Assembly: GCA_021463195.1 (NCBI GenBank)
Contig: JAJTXZ010000048.1
Span: forward strand, 1 to 38,701
Reading direction: 5' to 3'
From: Anaerolineae bacterium
GTDB lineage: Bacteria > Chloroflexota > Anaerolineae > UBA4142 > SHND01
DNA: 38,701 nt
Shown: piece after piece, positions 24,115 through 30,353 of the stretch
Layout of the letters: each line of letters starts with the position of its first letter
Numbering within the stretch: the first letter of the stretch is position 1
Made by a program: the position numbers and the translations under genes
The notes under the pieces: generated by a model
What the model saw: the letters and a program-made list of their open reading frames with translations, nothing else
The model's database searches: none
What the model was told of the DNA's origin: nothing

Positions 24115-24212
24115 TAGAGGTTCAGAAAAGGTTTTGGTCTGTCAGACCCTCCGGGTTTCCGGAAACCCGAAGGGTCTTGGCATAGTTTTCCAAAACCAAA
24201 CCTGAAGGTCTA
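24115..24212 (-). mobile_element. MITE-like element, copy B, inside the SBBP gene
   Basis: This 98-bp element is bounded by TAGAGGTTCAG and its partner CTGAAGGTCTA and flanked by TA at 24113-24114 and 24213-24214. It has a near-perfect 34-bp central palindrome at 24144-24177. On the minus strand it introduces TTG-CTA-TAG into the SBBP frame. Removing the element and one TA gives ACA TTG CTA GAT GCC, restoring an open frame through the junction. This supports true insertion with a TA target duplication. Confidence 0.9.
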
Positions 24213-25017
24213 TAGCAATGTTTGGTTCGGGTTGATTTTATTTACGACTTGAAAGAATGGCAGCGCGAATTCACGCACCGCCGTTTTGACTTGTACGCCA
24301 TTCTGGGCGAGTTTCAATTCTTGCGCGCCGCGAACGCGGAGTTTTACTTGTGCCAAGTCCGCGCCCTTGCGCGCAACGAGACGCGGCGTAAAGCGTCCAT
24401 CCCTTGAAGTAAAAATTAAATCAATCTTGGGATAAATGTTTTTCAGCCGCACCCCTTCCCACACCGGCACATCGGCGCGCCATCGGTCGGGATTGTTGCC
24501 CAGATAAAAAGACATCCGCGTATCAATGCGGCGGAACGGCACAATTTTTATTTTCTTGTTCGCGCCAACAAATTTGAGATGGAGATTGACACCTCGCCGC
24601 GTCGGCGGCGCAGCATTCGGCTTGCATTGGCGTTTGGCGGCTGGCTCAAGCACAGACAAAACCAAACTCTTGTTTCGCACGGTCAAAATCGAACTGCCGA
24701 GATGCGCTTGGAATTGGATGCGGGCGTCGGCGAATTGTCCCACATTTTCGACAAAGAAAATGGGAGAACGGTTCGACGATGCGCGTTGGAATGTGTTTGG
24801 GGAGGATTGTGTCTGCGGTTTGCGGTTCGCGCGCGAGGGAGATTTGCTGTGCGCGTGCAGTGGTGGAGTGAAATTCAGCAGACCGAACAAAGCAAACAAA
24901 CCGAGAACGAACCATGCCCTGACAACGGAAGGGAAAACAAGGCGGGAGAGACGAAATGAGTTCATTGTCTGCTCCTATTGAGTTGAGTTTAGAAATGCAA
25001 ATAGACGAGACGCGCAG

Positions 25018-25023
25018 ATTATA
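25018..25023 (-). promoter_or_regulatory. -10 box upstream of the SBBP gene
   Basis: TATAAT on the minus strand lies 52 nt before the SBBP start. No clear -35 hexamer is visible. The rest of 24966-25140 shows no gene. Confidence 0.4.
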
Positions 25024-25139
25024 GCATGCAAAGTTTCTGTTGGCGCGCGTGATTCGAAAATTGGCAAACAATTTTTTGCTGACGCGAATGGCTTTGCCTT
25101 TGACCCGCGTTTTTGCGCGTGCTATATTGACACCAAGAC

Positions 25140-25310
25140 GAGGGATAACGGGCGGCGGAGATTGTTTGGGATGATGCGCGAATTGTAAAGGAGATGCGCG
25201 CGTTATTGAAAAAAGGTGTGCCGCGCACAGAGGCGGTGAAACGAATTGCAAAAGCGAGTGGGCGCGAACGGCGCGCGGTGTACGATTTGACGTTAGGCGA
25301 GTCGCCATGA
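25140..25310 (+). pseudogene. Remnant of the rsmI 3' end
   Basis: The frame ending at the TGA at 25308 reads VWDDARIVKEMRALLKKGVP, RTEAVKRIAKASGRERRAVY and DLTLGESP, the C-terminus of an RsmI protein, but a TAA at 25146 closes it upstream and there is no start. Bases 25167-25258 are identical to 18818-18909; the last 50 bases differ at many positions. It may be the displaced original 3' end of rsmI after integration of the island, or a remnant of a second rsmI copy. Confidence 0.85.
25167..25258 (+). repeat. 92-bp direct repeat, right copy
   Basis: Identical to 18818-18909. It marks the right edge of the accessory segment and resembles an attR-like or homologous-recombination junction. No integrase gene is visible between the repeats. 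Confidence 0.9.
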
Positions 25311-25405
25311 ATTCAAGGTGGGACAGCAAACTTGTGCTTTCTGAAAAGACATGCTGAAAATCCCGCAAGCCAGTGGTTTACAATATTCTCACACGGAGGC
25401 AGACA

Positions 25406-26533
25406 ATGAAAAAACGTACGTTTCTTGGCATATTTACAATCTTCATGGCCTTGATGTTGTTCTGGTCTCAGCAACCGGCCCCGCTTTCTGCTCAGACTGA
25501 TCAAGCGACAAAAGCGAGAGTCACTGCCATTGCGAAAGCAGCCATCCTTGCCCGAAATGAGGTCATAGTGAATGGCAGTAACGAAAAGTCTCCTGACCCG
25601 CTTGTTGAACGCGCAGCTTATGTAAACGCAATGCAGCCACATTTTGAGAAGCAGTTGCATGTCCGAGCTGTTATCGCGGAGCATCGAATCCGATATACCA
25701 GCTTTCGTACAAGCTTGACCGTAAGTAGTCTTGAAGTGCAATCAGAAAAAGCGGTATTGAAAGCGCTTGAACATACCGTGATGGATATGAAAGTCGGCGA
25801 GGGAGATTCTAATGCACCAGGGAACACAGAATACGAACTCGAGCATACTCTTGTTTTTCTGAAGCAAGGTAACAAATGGAATTTGGAAAGTATCGAACCC
25901 TATGATGGTTTTGGCGCCGCGTCCGGTTCGCAACTAGCTTTAGAAGGCAACATTGTTCTTCCATCTCCATCTGATCCAATTGGCGTCGGCTCTGACATAG
26001 AGCCGCTCCTACCAGAAATCTATACGAATACGCTAAACCGCCAAGCTATCGTTAACTATGCCTATGCATATTGGCAAAACTATAATCCAGCGTACCGACG
26101 ATTTGATGGCATAGAAGAAGGAGGCGATTGTACAAACTTTGCTTCGCAAGCTCTACGTGCCGGAGGTTGGACTGATGTGTTCGGCCCGGATCGAACAGCT
26201 ACAAACGTGTGGTTTTATAATTCTCTCTATCAAAGCTATACTTGGGTCAATGTCCAATATTGGTGGCAATTCGCATGGCATCGTCCCCGATCCCGTCCAC
26301 TCAGTTATGTCTCTAATCTCAAACGAGGCGATATTCTACAGATGGACTTTGATCCGTCGGTTGGTGATGGTATGGAGCATACTATGATCGTGACAAAGAA
26401 AGACAAGACTACAGGTGAGATTTATCTCACCTATCACACGACAAATCACAAGGATAGACCTTTTTCGGATATTTATGCCCATTACCCCGATGCGTGGCAC
26501 TATGCATGGAGGTCGCTCGCAAGTTTCAATTGA
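25406..26533 (+). CDS. Secreted amidase-domain protein
   Basis: This 375-residue protein has a signal peptide (MKKRTFLGIFTIFMALMLFW, cleavage near 30). An N-terminal alpha/beta region (about 35-185) looks like a sensor or NTF2-like module. A C-terminal Amidase_6-type papain-fold domain follows (about 210-375): NRQAIVNYAYAYWQNYNP, the catalytic Cys242 in EGGDCTNFASQALRAGG, and His325 in GMEHTMIVTKKD. The family is associated with cell-wall or peptide amide hydrolysis outside the cell. GGAGG 6 nt before the ATG gives a strong start. The sequence lacks the GCGC runs of the backbone, suggesting acquisition. A lipoprotein gene follows after 1 nt. Confidence 0.85.
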   Translation: MKKRTFLGIFTIFMALMLFWSQQPAPLSAQTDQATKARVTAIAKAAILARNEVIVNGSNEKSPDPLVERAAYVNAMQPHFEKQLHVRAVIAEHRIRYTSFRTSLTVSSLEVQSEKAVLKALEHTVMDMKVGEGDSNAPGNTEYELEHTLVFLKQGNKWNLESIEPYDGFGAASGSQLALEGNIVLPSPSDPIGVGSDIEPLLPEIYTNTLNRQAIVNYAYAYWQNYNPAYRRFDGIEEGGDCTNFASQALRAGGWTDVFGPDRTATNVWFYNSLYQSYTWVNVQYWWQFAWHRPRSRPLSYVSNLKRGDILQMDFDPSVGDGMEHTMIVTKKDKTTGEIYLTYHTTNHKDRPFSDIYAHYPDAWHYAWRSLASFN

Positions 26534-26534
26534 A

Positions 26535-27026
26535 ATGAAATCAAATTACTACAAGCAACGATGTAAATGTAAACGGGTCATCCATGTGGTGTTAATTCTC
26601 CTGCTTGCGTTATGGCTGTTGGCATGTGGTTCAAATCCTCAGCCAGTACGAGGTTCAGAAAGCAAAGAAGCGCTCGTAGAGAGCTATCTCCGGGCATTGA
26701 AGGAAGAAATGCCCAGCGGTCTTGTGGATCTAACCTCAATAGAACTGGATGCAGAACAGGCAGCACAAGAGAAAATTGCTGCCCTCGGGGGTGACAAATT
26801 TCGTGTCGTTAATGTGGAATATATCGAGCCGATCCATCCGAGCTGGGTACGGGTCGTGATACACGGTGAGCGCGAGAACACTTCAGGCGTAAAGTCCAAT
26901 CACGAAGAGGTACTCATTTTGCATGAGCTTCAGGGAAGGTGGTACCTGAGTCTCGGCAAATCGCGCAACACGCCACCAGTACGGGTACCTCCGACCTCAA
27001 TCCCATGGACTCCAACCAACCACTAA
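26535..27026 (+). CDS. Small lipoprotein of unknown function
   Basis: This 163-residue protein has a basic N-terminus, a hydrophobic core and the lipobox LWLLAC, followed by GSNPQPVRGSESK. The rest is a single alpha/beta domain (helix ALVESYLRALKEEMPSG, then VRVVIHGERENTSG and VLILHELQGRWYLSL) resembling NTF2-like or lumazine-binding folds. No catalytic residues are seen. Its ATG follows the amidase stop by 1 nt, so the two are co-expressed and may work as a pair at the cell surface. The domain resembles the non-catalytic half of its partner in general pattern only. Confidence 0.75.
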   Translation: MKSNYYKQRCKCKRVIHVVLILLLALWLLACGSNPQPVRGSESKEALVESYLRALKEEMPSGLVDLTSIELDAEQAAQEKIAALGGDKFRVVNVEYIEPIHPSWVRVVIHGERENTSGVKSNHEEVLILHELQGRWYLSLGKSRNTPPVRVPPTSIPWTPTNH

Positions 27027-27045
27027 TCGTGTATTGTCACTCACC

Positions 27046-27080
27046 AAGCCACAAGCCATTTGCGCCTGTGGCTTTTTTCT
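27046..27080 (+). terminator. Intrinsic terminator of the amidase/lipoprotein operon
   Basis: AAGCCACA (27046-27053) pairs with TGTGGCTT (27067-27074) and runs into a T-tract (27073-27078) 20 nt after the lipoprotein stop. Confidence 0.88.
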
Positions 27081-27081
27081 T

Positions 27082-27111
27082 TTGACCCAACCCCGCGCCG
27101 CGTGCTATACT
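27082..27111 (+). promoter_or_regulatory. Promoter of the cystathionine beta-synthase gene
   Basis: TTGACC (27082-27087), 18-bp spacer, TATACT (27106-27111). The predicted leader to the ATG at 27208 is about 90 nt and begins right after the upstream terminator. Confidence 0.75.
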
Positions 27112-27207
27112 CGTCGTCAAGGACGATTGCGAAAGAATAAAGGACGAATCATCGCCGCCCTTTTGCTCATTTTCCTTCTTCCTTCATCCCTTTTTGCGGA
27201 GATTAAG

Positions 27208-28623
27208 ATGTCAATGAGGATTAACGAAAATCTACGCGTCTATGACGACGTGGTGCAAGCGATTGGCAATACGCCATTGGTGAAATTGAATAAGGTCACG
27301 CGCGGCATTCGCGCGCAGGTGTACGCGAAGTTGGAATTTTTGAATCCGGGCGGCTCGGTCAAAGACCGCATCGGGCTGGCGATGATTGAACGCGCGGAAC
27401 GCGACGGCAAATTGAAGCCGGGCGGCACGATTGTCGAAGGCACCAGCGGCAACACCGGCGTCGGGCTGGCGATTGCGGCGGCGATCAAGGGCTATAAATG
27501 TATTTTCGTGATGCCCGATAAAATGAGCGAAGAAAAAATTCGCTTGCTCCGCGCGTTCGGCGCGCGCGTGGTGATTACGCCAACCGCCGTCGAACCCGAT
27601 GACCCGCGTTCGTACTATTCGGTCTCCAAACGTTTGTCGGAAGAAGCGCCGAACACGATTCTCGCGGGGCAGTATTGGAATCCGGCGAATCCGCAAGCGC
27701 ATTACGAAACGACGGGACCCGAAATTTGGAAACAGACGCAAGGCAAAATTGATTATTTCGTGTGCGGCATGGGCACGGGCGGCACGATTACGGGAACGGG
27801 AAAATTTCTAAAGGAACAAAATCCGAACGTGCAAGTGATTGGCGTTGACCCCGTTGGCTCGCTGTTGTACGCGACGTTCAAAGCGGGCGGAAAAATTCCC
27901 GAAGGCGCGTTTCCCAAAGTATACAAAATCGAAGGCATCGGCGAAGATTTTCTGCCGACGGCGTTGGATTTGCAATATGTGGACGATGTGGCGCAAGCGG
28001 GCGACCGCGAATCGTTTTTGATGACGCGGCGTCTGGTGCGCGAAGAAGGATTATTTTGCGGCGGCTCGGCGGGTTCGGCGGTGTGCGGCGCGCTGCAAAT
28101 CGCAAAGAATTTGGACAAGGATAAAATCGTGGTGGTGCTTTTGCCTGATTCGGGTTCGCGCTATCTTTCCAAAATTTTCAACGACGATTGGATGCGCGAG
28201 AATCGGTTGCTTGAAGTGCCGCTCGCGGAAGGACGCGTCGAAGAATTGTTGATACACAAACGCATGGAAATTATTACGGCGCGGAAACACGATTTGAAAA
28301 CGCAATTAATTGCGCGGATGAAGCAGTACAACATTTCGCAGTTGCCCGTCGTGGACGATGCGGGCTGTTATTTGGGCATGGTCACTGAAGTGGATTTGTT
28401 GAATCATCTGCTTGGTTCGGATCATCAACACGATGCGGATGAAACAATTGAAGATATTATTGACCGCGAATCCGCCGAAGTGATTGGACCTGAAACATCG
28501 CTCGCTGTGTTATCTGAAATTTTTCACCACGGCAAAGTCGCGGTGGTGTGCGAAGAGGAAAAGGTAACGGGGATTGTGAGCAAGATTGATTTGATAGAAT
28601 ATCTCGCGGGGAGAGTGCAATAG
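27208..28623 (+). CDS. Cystathionine beta-synthase / cysteine synthase with CBS pair
   Basis: This 471-residue protein has a fold-type-II PLP domain (about 10-330) with the PLP lysine Lys52 in NPGGSVKDR, the substrate loop EGTSGNTGVGLAIA and a glycine-rich phosphate cradle MGTGGTITGTGKFL. A tandem CBS-domain regulatory pair (about 350-471: ISQLPVVDDAGCYLGMVTEV, VAVVCEEEKVTGIVSKIDLI) follows. It should condense serine (or an activated serine) with homocysteine or sulfide in transsulfuration; CBS domains bind SAM or adenosine nucleotides in relatives. The ATG at 27208 has GGAG 7 nt upstream. Upstream sense codons resemble a signal peptide but are judged untranslated. Confidence 0.93.
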   Translation: MSMRINENLRVYDDVVQAIGNTPLVKLNKVTRGIRAQVYAKLEFLNPGGSVKDRIGLAMIERAERDGKLKPGGTIVEGTSGNTGVGLAIAAAIKGYKCIFVMPDKMSEEKIRLLRAFGARVVITPTAVEPDDPRSYYSVSKRLSEEAPNTILAGQYWNPANPQAHYETTGPEIWKQTQGKIDYFVCGMGTGGTITGTGKFLKEQNPNVQVIGVDPVGSLLYATFKAGGKIPEGAFPKVYKIEGIGEDFLPTALDLQYVDDVAQAGDRESFLMTRRLVREEGLFCGGSAGSAVCGALQIAKNLDKDKIVVVLLPDSGSRYLSKIFNDDWMRENRLLEVPLAEGRVEELLIHKRMEIITARKHDLKTQLIARMKQYNISQLPVVDDAGCYLGMVTEVDLLNHLLGSDHQHDADETIEDIIDRESAEVIGPETSLAVLSEIFHHGKVAVVCEEEKVTGIVSKIDLIEYLAGRVQ

Positions 28624-28657
28624 GGTGCAGCGCCTTGTGCCTGCCCATTTGATAGAC

Positions 28658-28684
28658 GAGATGCGAGAAACGAGAAACGAGAAC
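28658..28684. repeat. Heptanucleotide tandem repeat at a GTG start
   Basis: GAGATGC, GAGAAAC, GAGAAAC, GAGAACG run in a 7-bp register and end at the GTG at 28685. The pattern parallels the tracts before rsmI and the helicase gene. Confidence 0.65.
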
Positions 28685-29497
28685 GTGCTGCAACTCTATC
28701 CCTTACCCAGCGCGGAACGCGAATTAGATGGAACGTATCTCGCGCATGATTTGCGACAATACGCGAACGACTCGACGCCGTACATTTACGCGAATTTCGT
28801 GACGAGTTTGGATGGACGGATTGCCATTCCGCGTCCCGACGGTTCGGGTTTGATGGTGCCAAAAAATGTCGCGAACGAACACGATTGGCGCTTGTATCAA
28901 GAGCTCGCCGCGCAAGCGGATTTAATCATCAGCAGCGGCAGATATTTGCGCGACTGGGCAGAGGGACGCGCGCAAGAGATTTTGCAAACAGACGACGCGC
29001 GTTTCGCCGATTTGCGCGAATGGCGCAGCGCGCGGGGGCTGAAACCGCATCCCGACATTGCCATCATCAGCAGCAGTTTGGATTTTTCAATTCCTGATGC
29101 GCTAACCCAAGATGGACGCAAAGCGATTTTTTTTACGACGACGAACCCGGACCCCAAACGCGTGCGCGAGATTGAAAGCAAAGCGGGGCAAGTGATTGTG
29201 GCGGGCGAAAATAGCGTCGAGGGCAAGTTGTTCGCGCAGCGCGCGTTTGAATTGGGCTATCGCGTCATTTATTCGGGCGCAGGTCCGAAAATTTTGCATT
29301 TGCTTTTAGCGGATGGTGTGCTGGATCGTTTGTATCTGACTTTCGCTAATCGCGTGTTGGGCGGCAAACCGTTCGCGACGATTGTGGACGGCGCGCTGCT
29401 GGAACCGACCGCCGATTTCAAACTCGACGCGCTATATTTCGATGCGGCGGGAGTGGATGGTCTGGGGCAGTTGTTTGCAAGTTATGACAGAGGATAA
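28685..29497 (+). CDS. RibD C-terminal / dihydrofolate-reductase-like oxidoreductase
   Basis: From the GTG at 28685 this is a 270-residue protein with a RibD-C/DHFR fold. PYIYANFVTSLDGRIA is the N-terminal strand and substrate loop, then DLIISSGRYLRDW, PDIAIISSSLDFSIP, a nucleotide-binding VIYSGAGPKILHLLLADG, and LDRLYLTFANRVLGG. Relatives reduce pteridine- or pyrimidine-like rings using NADPH; the true substrate is unknown. In-frame starts at 28625 (GTG, 1 nt after the CBS stop) or 28661 (ATG) would translate the heptad repeat; I prefer 28685 by analogy with two other genes but am not certain. Probably co-transcribed with the upstream gene. Confidence 0.82.
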   Translation: MLQLYPLPSAERELDGTYLAHDLRQYANDSTPYIYANFVTSLDGRIAIPRPDGSGLMVPKNVANEHDWRLYQELAAQADLIISSGRYLRDWAEGRAQEILQTDDARFADLREWRSARGLKPHPDIAIISSSLDFSIPDALTQDGRKAIFFTTTNPDPKRVREIESKAGQVIVAGENSVEGKLFAQRAFELGYRVIYSGAGPKILHLLLADGVLDRLYLTFANRVLGGKPFATIVDGALLEPTADFKLDALYFDAAGVDGLGQLFASYDRG

Positions 29498-29565
29498 AAC
29501 CACTAATCTGTGGCTCGGACAACGAGCGCCAGAGCGCGCGAAAAATTTAAGGTCGCAACACCAAT

Positions 29566-29593
29566 TTGATTTTCGGGACGAGTATGCTATGCT
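29566..29593 (+). promoter_or_regulatory. Promoter of the toxin-antitoxin pair
   Basis: TTGATT (29566-29571) is followed, after 16 bp, by TATGCT (29588-29593). A second TATGCT overlaps at 29583-29588. The ATG at 29615 has AAGGAG 7 nt upstream. Confidence 0.5.
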
Positions 29594-29614
29594 GTGTCCT
29601 GCAAGGAGAAAATT

Positions 29615-29971
29615 ATGACGCCTTCACAAGCGCTTCCCAAACTGATTGCCGAACATCGCGAGTTGGCGCGACGGGTCAAAGAGATTGAAAAGATTCTCTA
29701 TAAACGATTGCCTGTTGCTGCGCCCAAAAAGGCAGTCCAAGCCAACACGCCAAAACGAAAAAAAGATATTCGCGTTCTAGTCCAAGAGATGCAGAAGAAA
29801 TATGCAGGCACAACCTCGCTCACCAAATCCCTCCTCGCGGAGCGGCGCGCCGAAATCGCGCGTGAAGAAGCCGAAATTCGTGCTCGATTCGTACGCCATC
29901 GTCGCGCTCGTGGACAAGGAAAAGGGCCAAGAACGCGTCGTGCAACGACTCGTAGCCGCGCAAAACAATAA
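29615..29971 (+). CDS. VapB-like antitoxin candidate
   Basis: This 118-residue basic protein starts at an ATG with a strong AAGGAG site. The N-terminal helix (MTPSQALPKLIAEHRELARRV) and the segment TSLTKSLLAERRAEIAREEAEIRARF look like antitoxins that wrap around PIN-domain toxins. The last 30 or so residues are extremely Arg-rich and are read in a different frame from the toxin gene, which begins at 29862, so the two coding regions overlap by 110 nt. Either the overlap is real or a frameshift removed an earlier stop codon. No ribbon-helix-helix or AbrB fold is obvious, so the class is uncertain. Confidence 0.6.
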   Translation: MTPSQALPKLIAEHRELARRVKEIEKILYKRLPVAAPKKAVQANTPKRKKDIRVLVQEMQKKYAGTTSLTKSLLAERRAEIAREEAEIRARFVRHRRARGQGKGPRTRRATTRSRAKQ

Positions 29972-30269
29972 GATTGCGCTTTACATGAGTTTGGTAAATT
30001 GGGGCGAAATTCTTTACACATTTGAACGCGAGCGCGGCGGACAGTTTGCTATTGAACTCGAACAAGAGCTCGACGAATATCCGATGAAATTGATGGGAGT
30101 TGATCGAAGGCGGATTCGCGCGGCGGCGCGCTTGAAAAGTGTGTATCGTTTGTCCTATGCAGACGCGTTCGTCGTCGCGTTGGCGCAAGAACTCAATGCA
30201 ACAGTTATCACCGGAGACCCCGAATTTAAATCCGTTGAGCATATAGTTTCTGTTGATTGGATACGCTAA
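29862..30269 (+). CDS. PIN-domain ribonuclease toxin, VapC-like
   Basis: From the GTG at 29862 this is a 135-residue PIN-domain protein of standard VapC length. The acidic residues are in place: Asp9 in KFVLDSYAIVALV, Glu in LVNWGEILYTFE, Asp in LSYADAFVVALAQE and Asp in VITGDPEF. Together they bind Mg2+ for RNA cleavage, and VapC toxins usually cut tRNA or rRNA and are held inactive by their antitoxin. The start is set at GTG-AAG-AAG because the PIN fold begins five residues later; the longer frame from 29802 would add only low-complexity residues. A terminator follows. Confidence 0.85.
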   Translation: MKKPKFVLDSYAIVALVDKEKGQERVVQRLVAAQNNKIALYMSLVNWGEILYTFERERGGQFAIELEQELDEYPMKLMGVDRRRIRAAARLKSVYRLSYADAFVVALAQELNATVITGDPEFKSVEHIVSVDWIR

Positions 30270-30270
30270 C

Positions 30271-30299
30271 ACCGCCATTCGCCAAGAGTGGCGGTTTTT
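30271..30299 (+). terminator. Intrinsic terminator of the toxin gene
   Basis: ACCGCCA (30271-30277) pairs with TGGCGGT (30289-30295), followed by TTTT, immediately after the toxin stop codon. Confidence 0.85.
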
Positions 30300-30311
30300 C
30301 ATCTGTGCCTT

Positions 30312-30353
30312 AATCTGAAATCTAAAATCTGAAATCAAAAATCAAAAATCCAC
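30312..30353. repeat. Heptanucleotide tandem repeat abutting the helicase start
   Basis: Six 7-bp units (AATCTGA, AATCTAA, AATCTGA, AATCAAA, AATCAAA, AATCCAC) run without interruption to 30353. The GTG start codon of the helicase is the next three bases. No Shine-Dalgarno sequence is present. Confidence 0.85.

Larger units (their letters stand above)
22772..24965 (-). pseudogene. SBBP-repeat secreted propeller protein, disrupted
   Basis: Read leftwards from the ATG at 24965 (GGAG 6 nt before it), the gene encodes a signal peptide and then ENVGQFADARIQFQAHLG, the conserved N-terminal domain of SBBP-type proteins. This continues to 24215, where a 98-bp MITE inserts a stop. Beyond it, 24112-23177 encodes beta-propeller repeats (DSAGNAYVTGLRYS, VDANGNAYVVGATDSTDW). 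The frame then breaks near 23177 and, with a second shift near 22835, continues into LPGNPRTFYATVNQ...ISGCEFNYSFMPTPTPTP, stopping at 22772. The MITE plus two frameshifts make it a pseudogene. Its function was probably an extracellular structural or binding protein. Confidence 0.8.

Noticed and set aside
18962-25166. A complete integrative element with its own integrase
   Set aside because: No recombinase, transposase or replication gene is present; only the flanking 92-bp repeats suggest integration.
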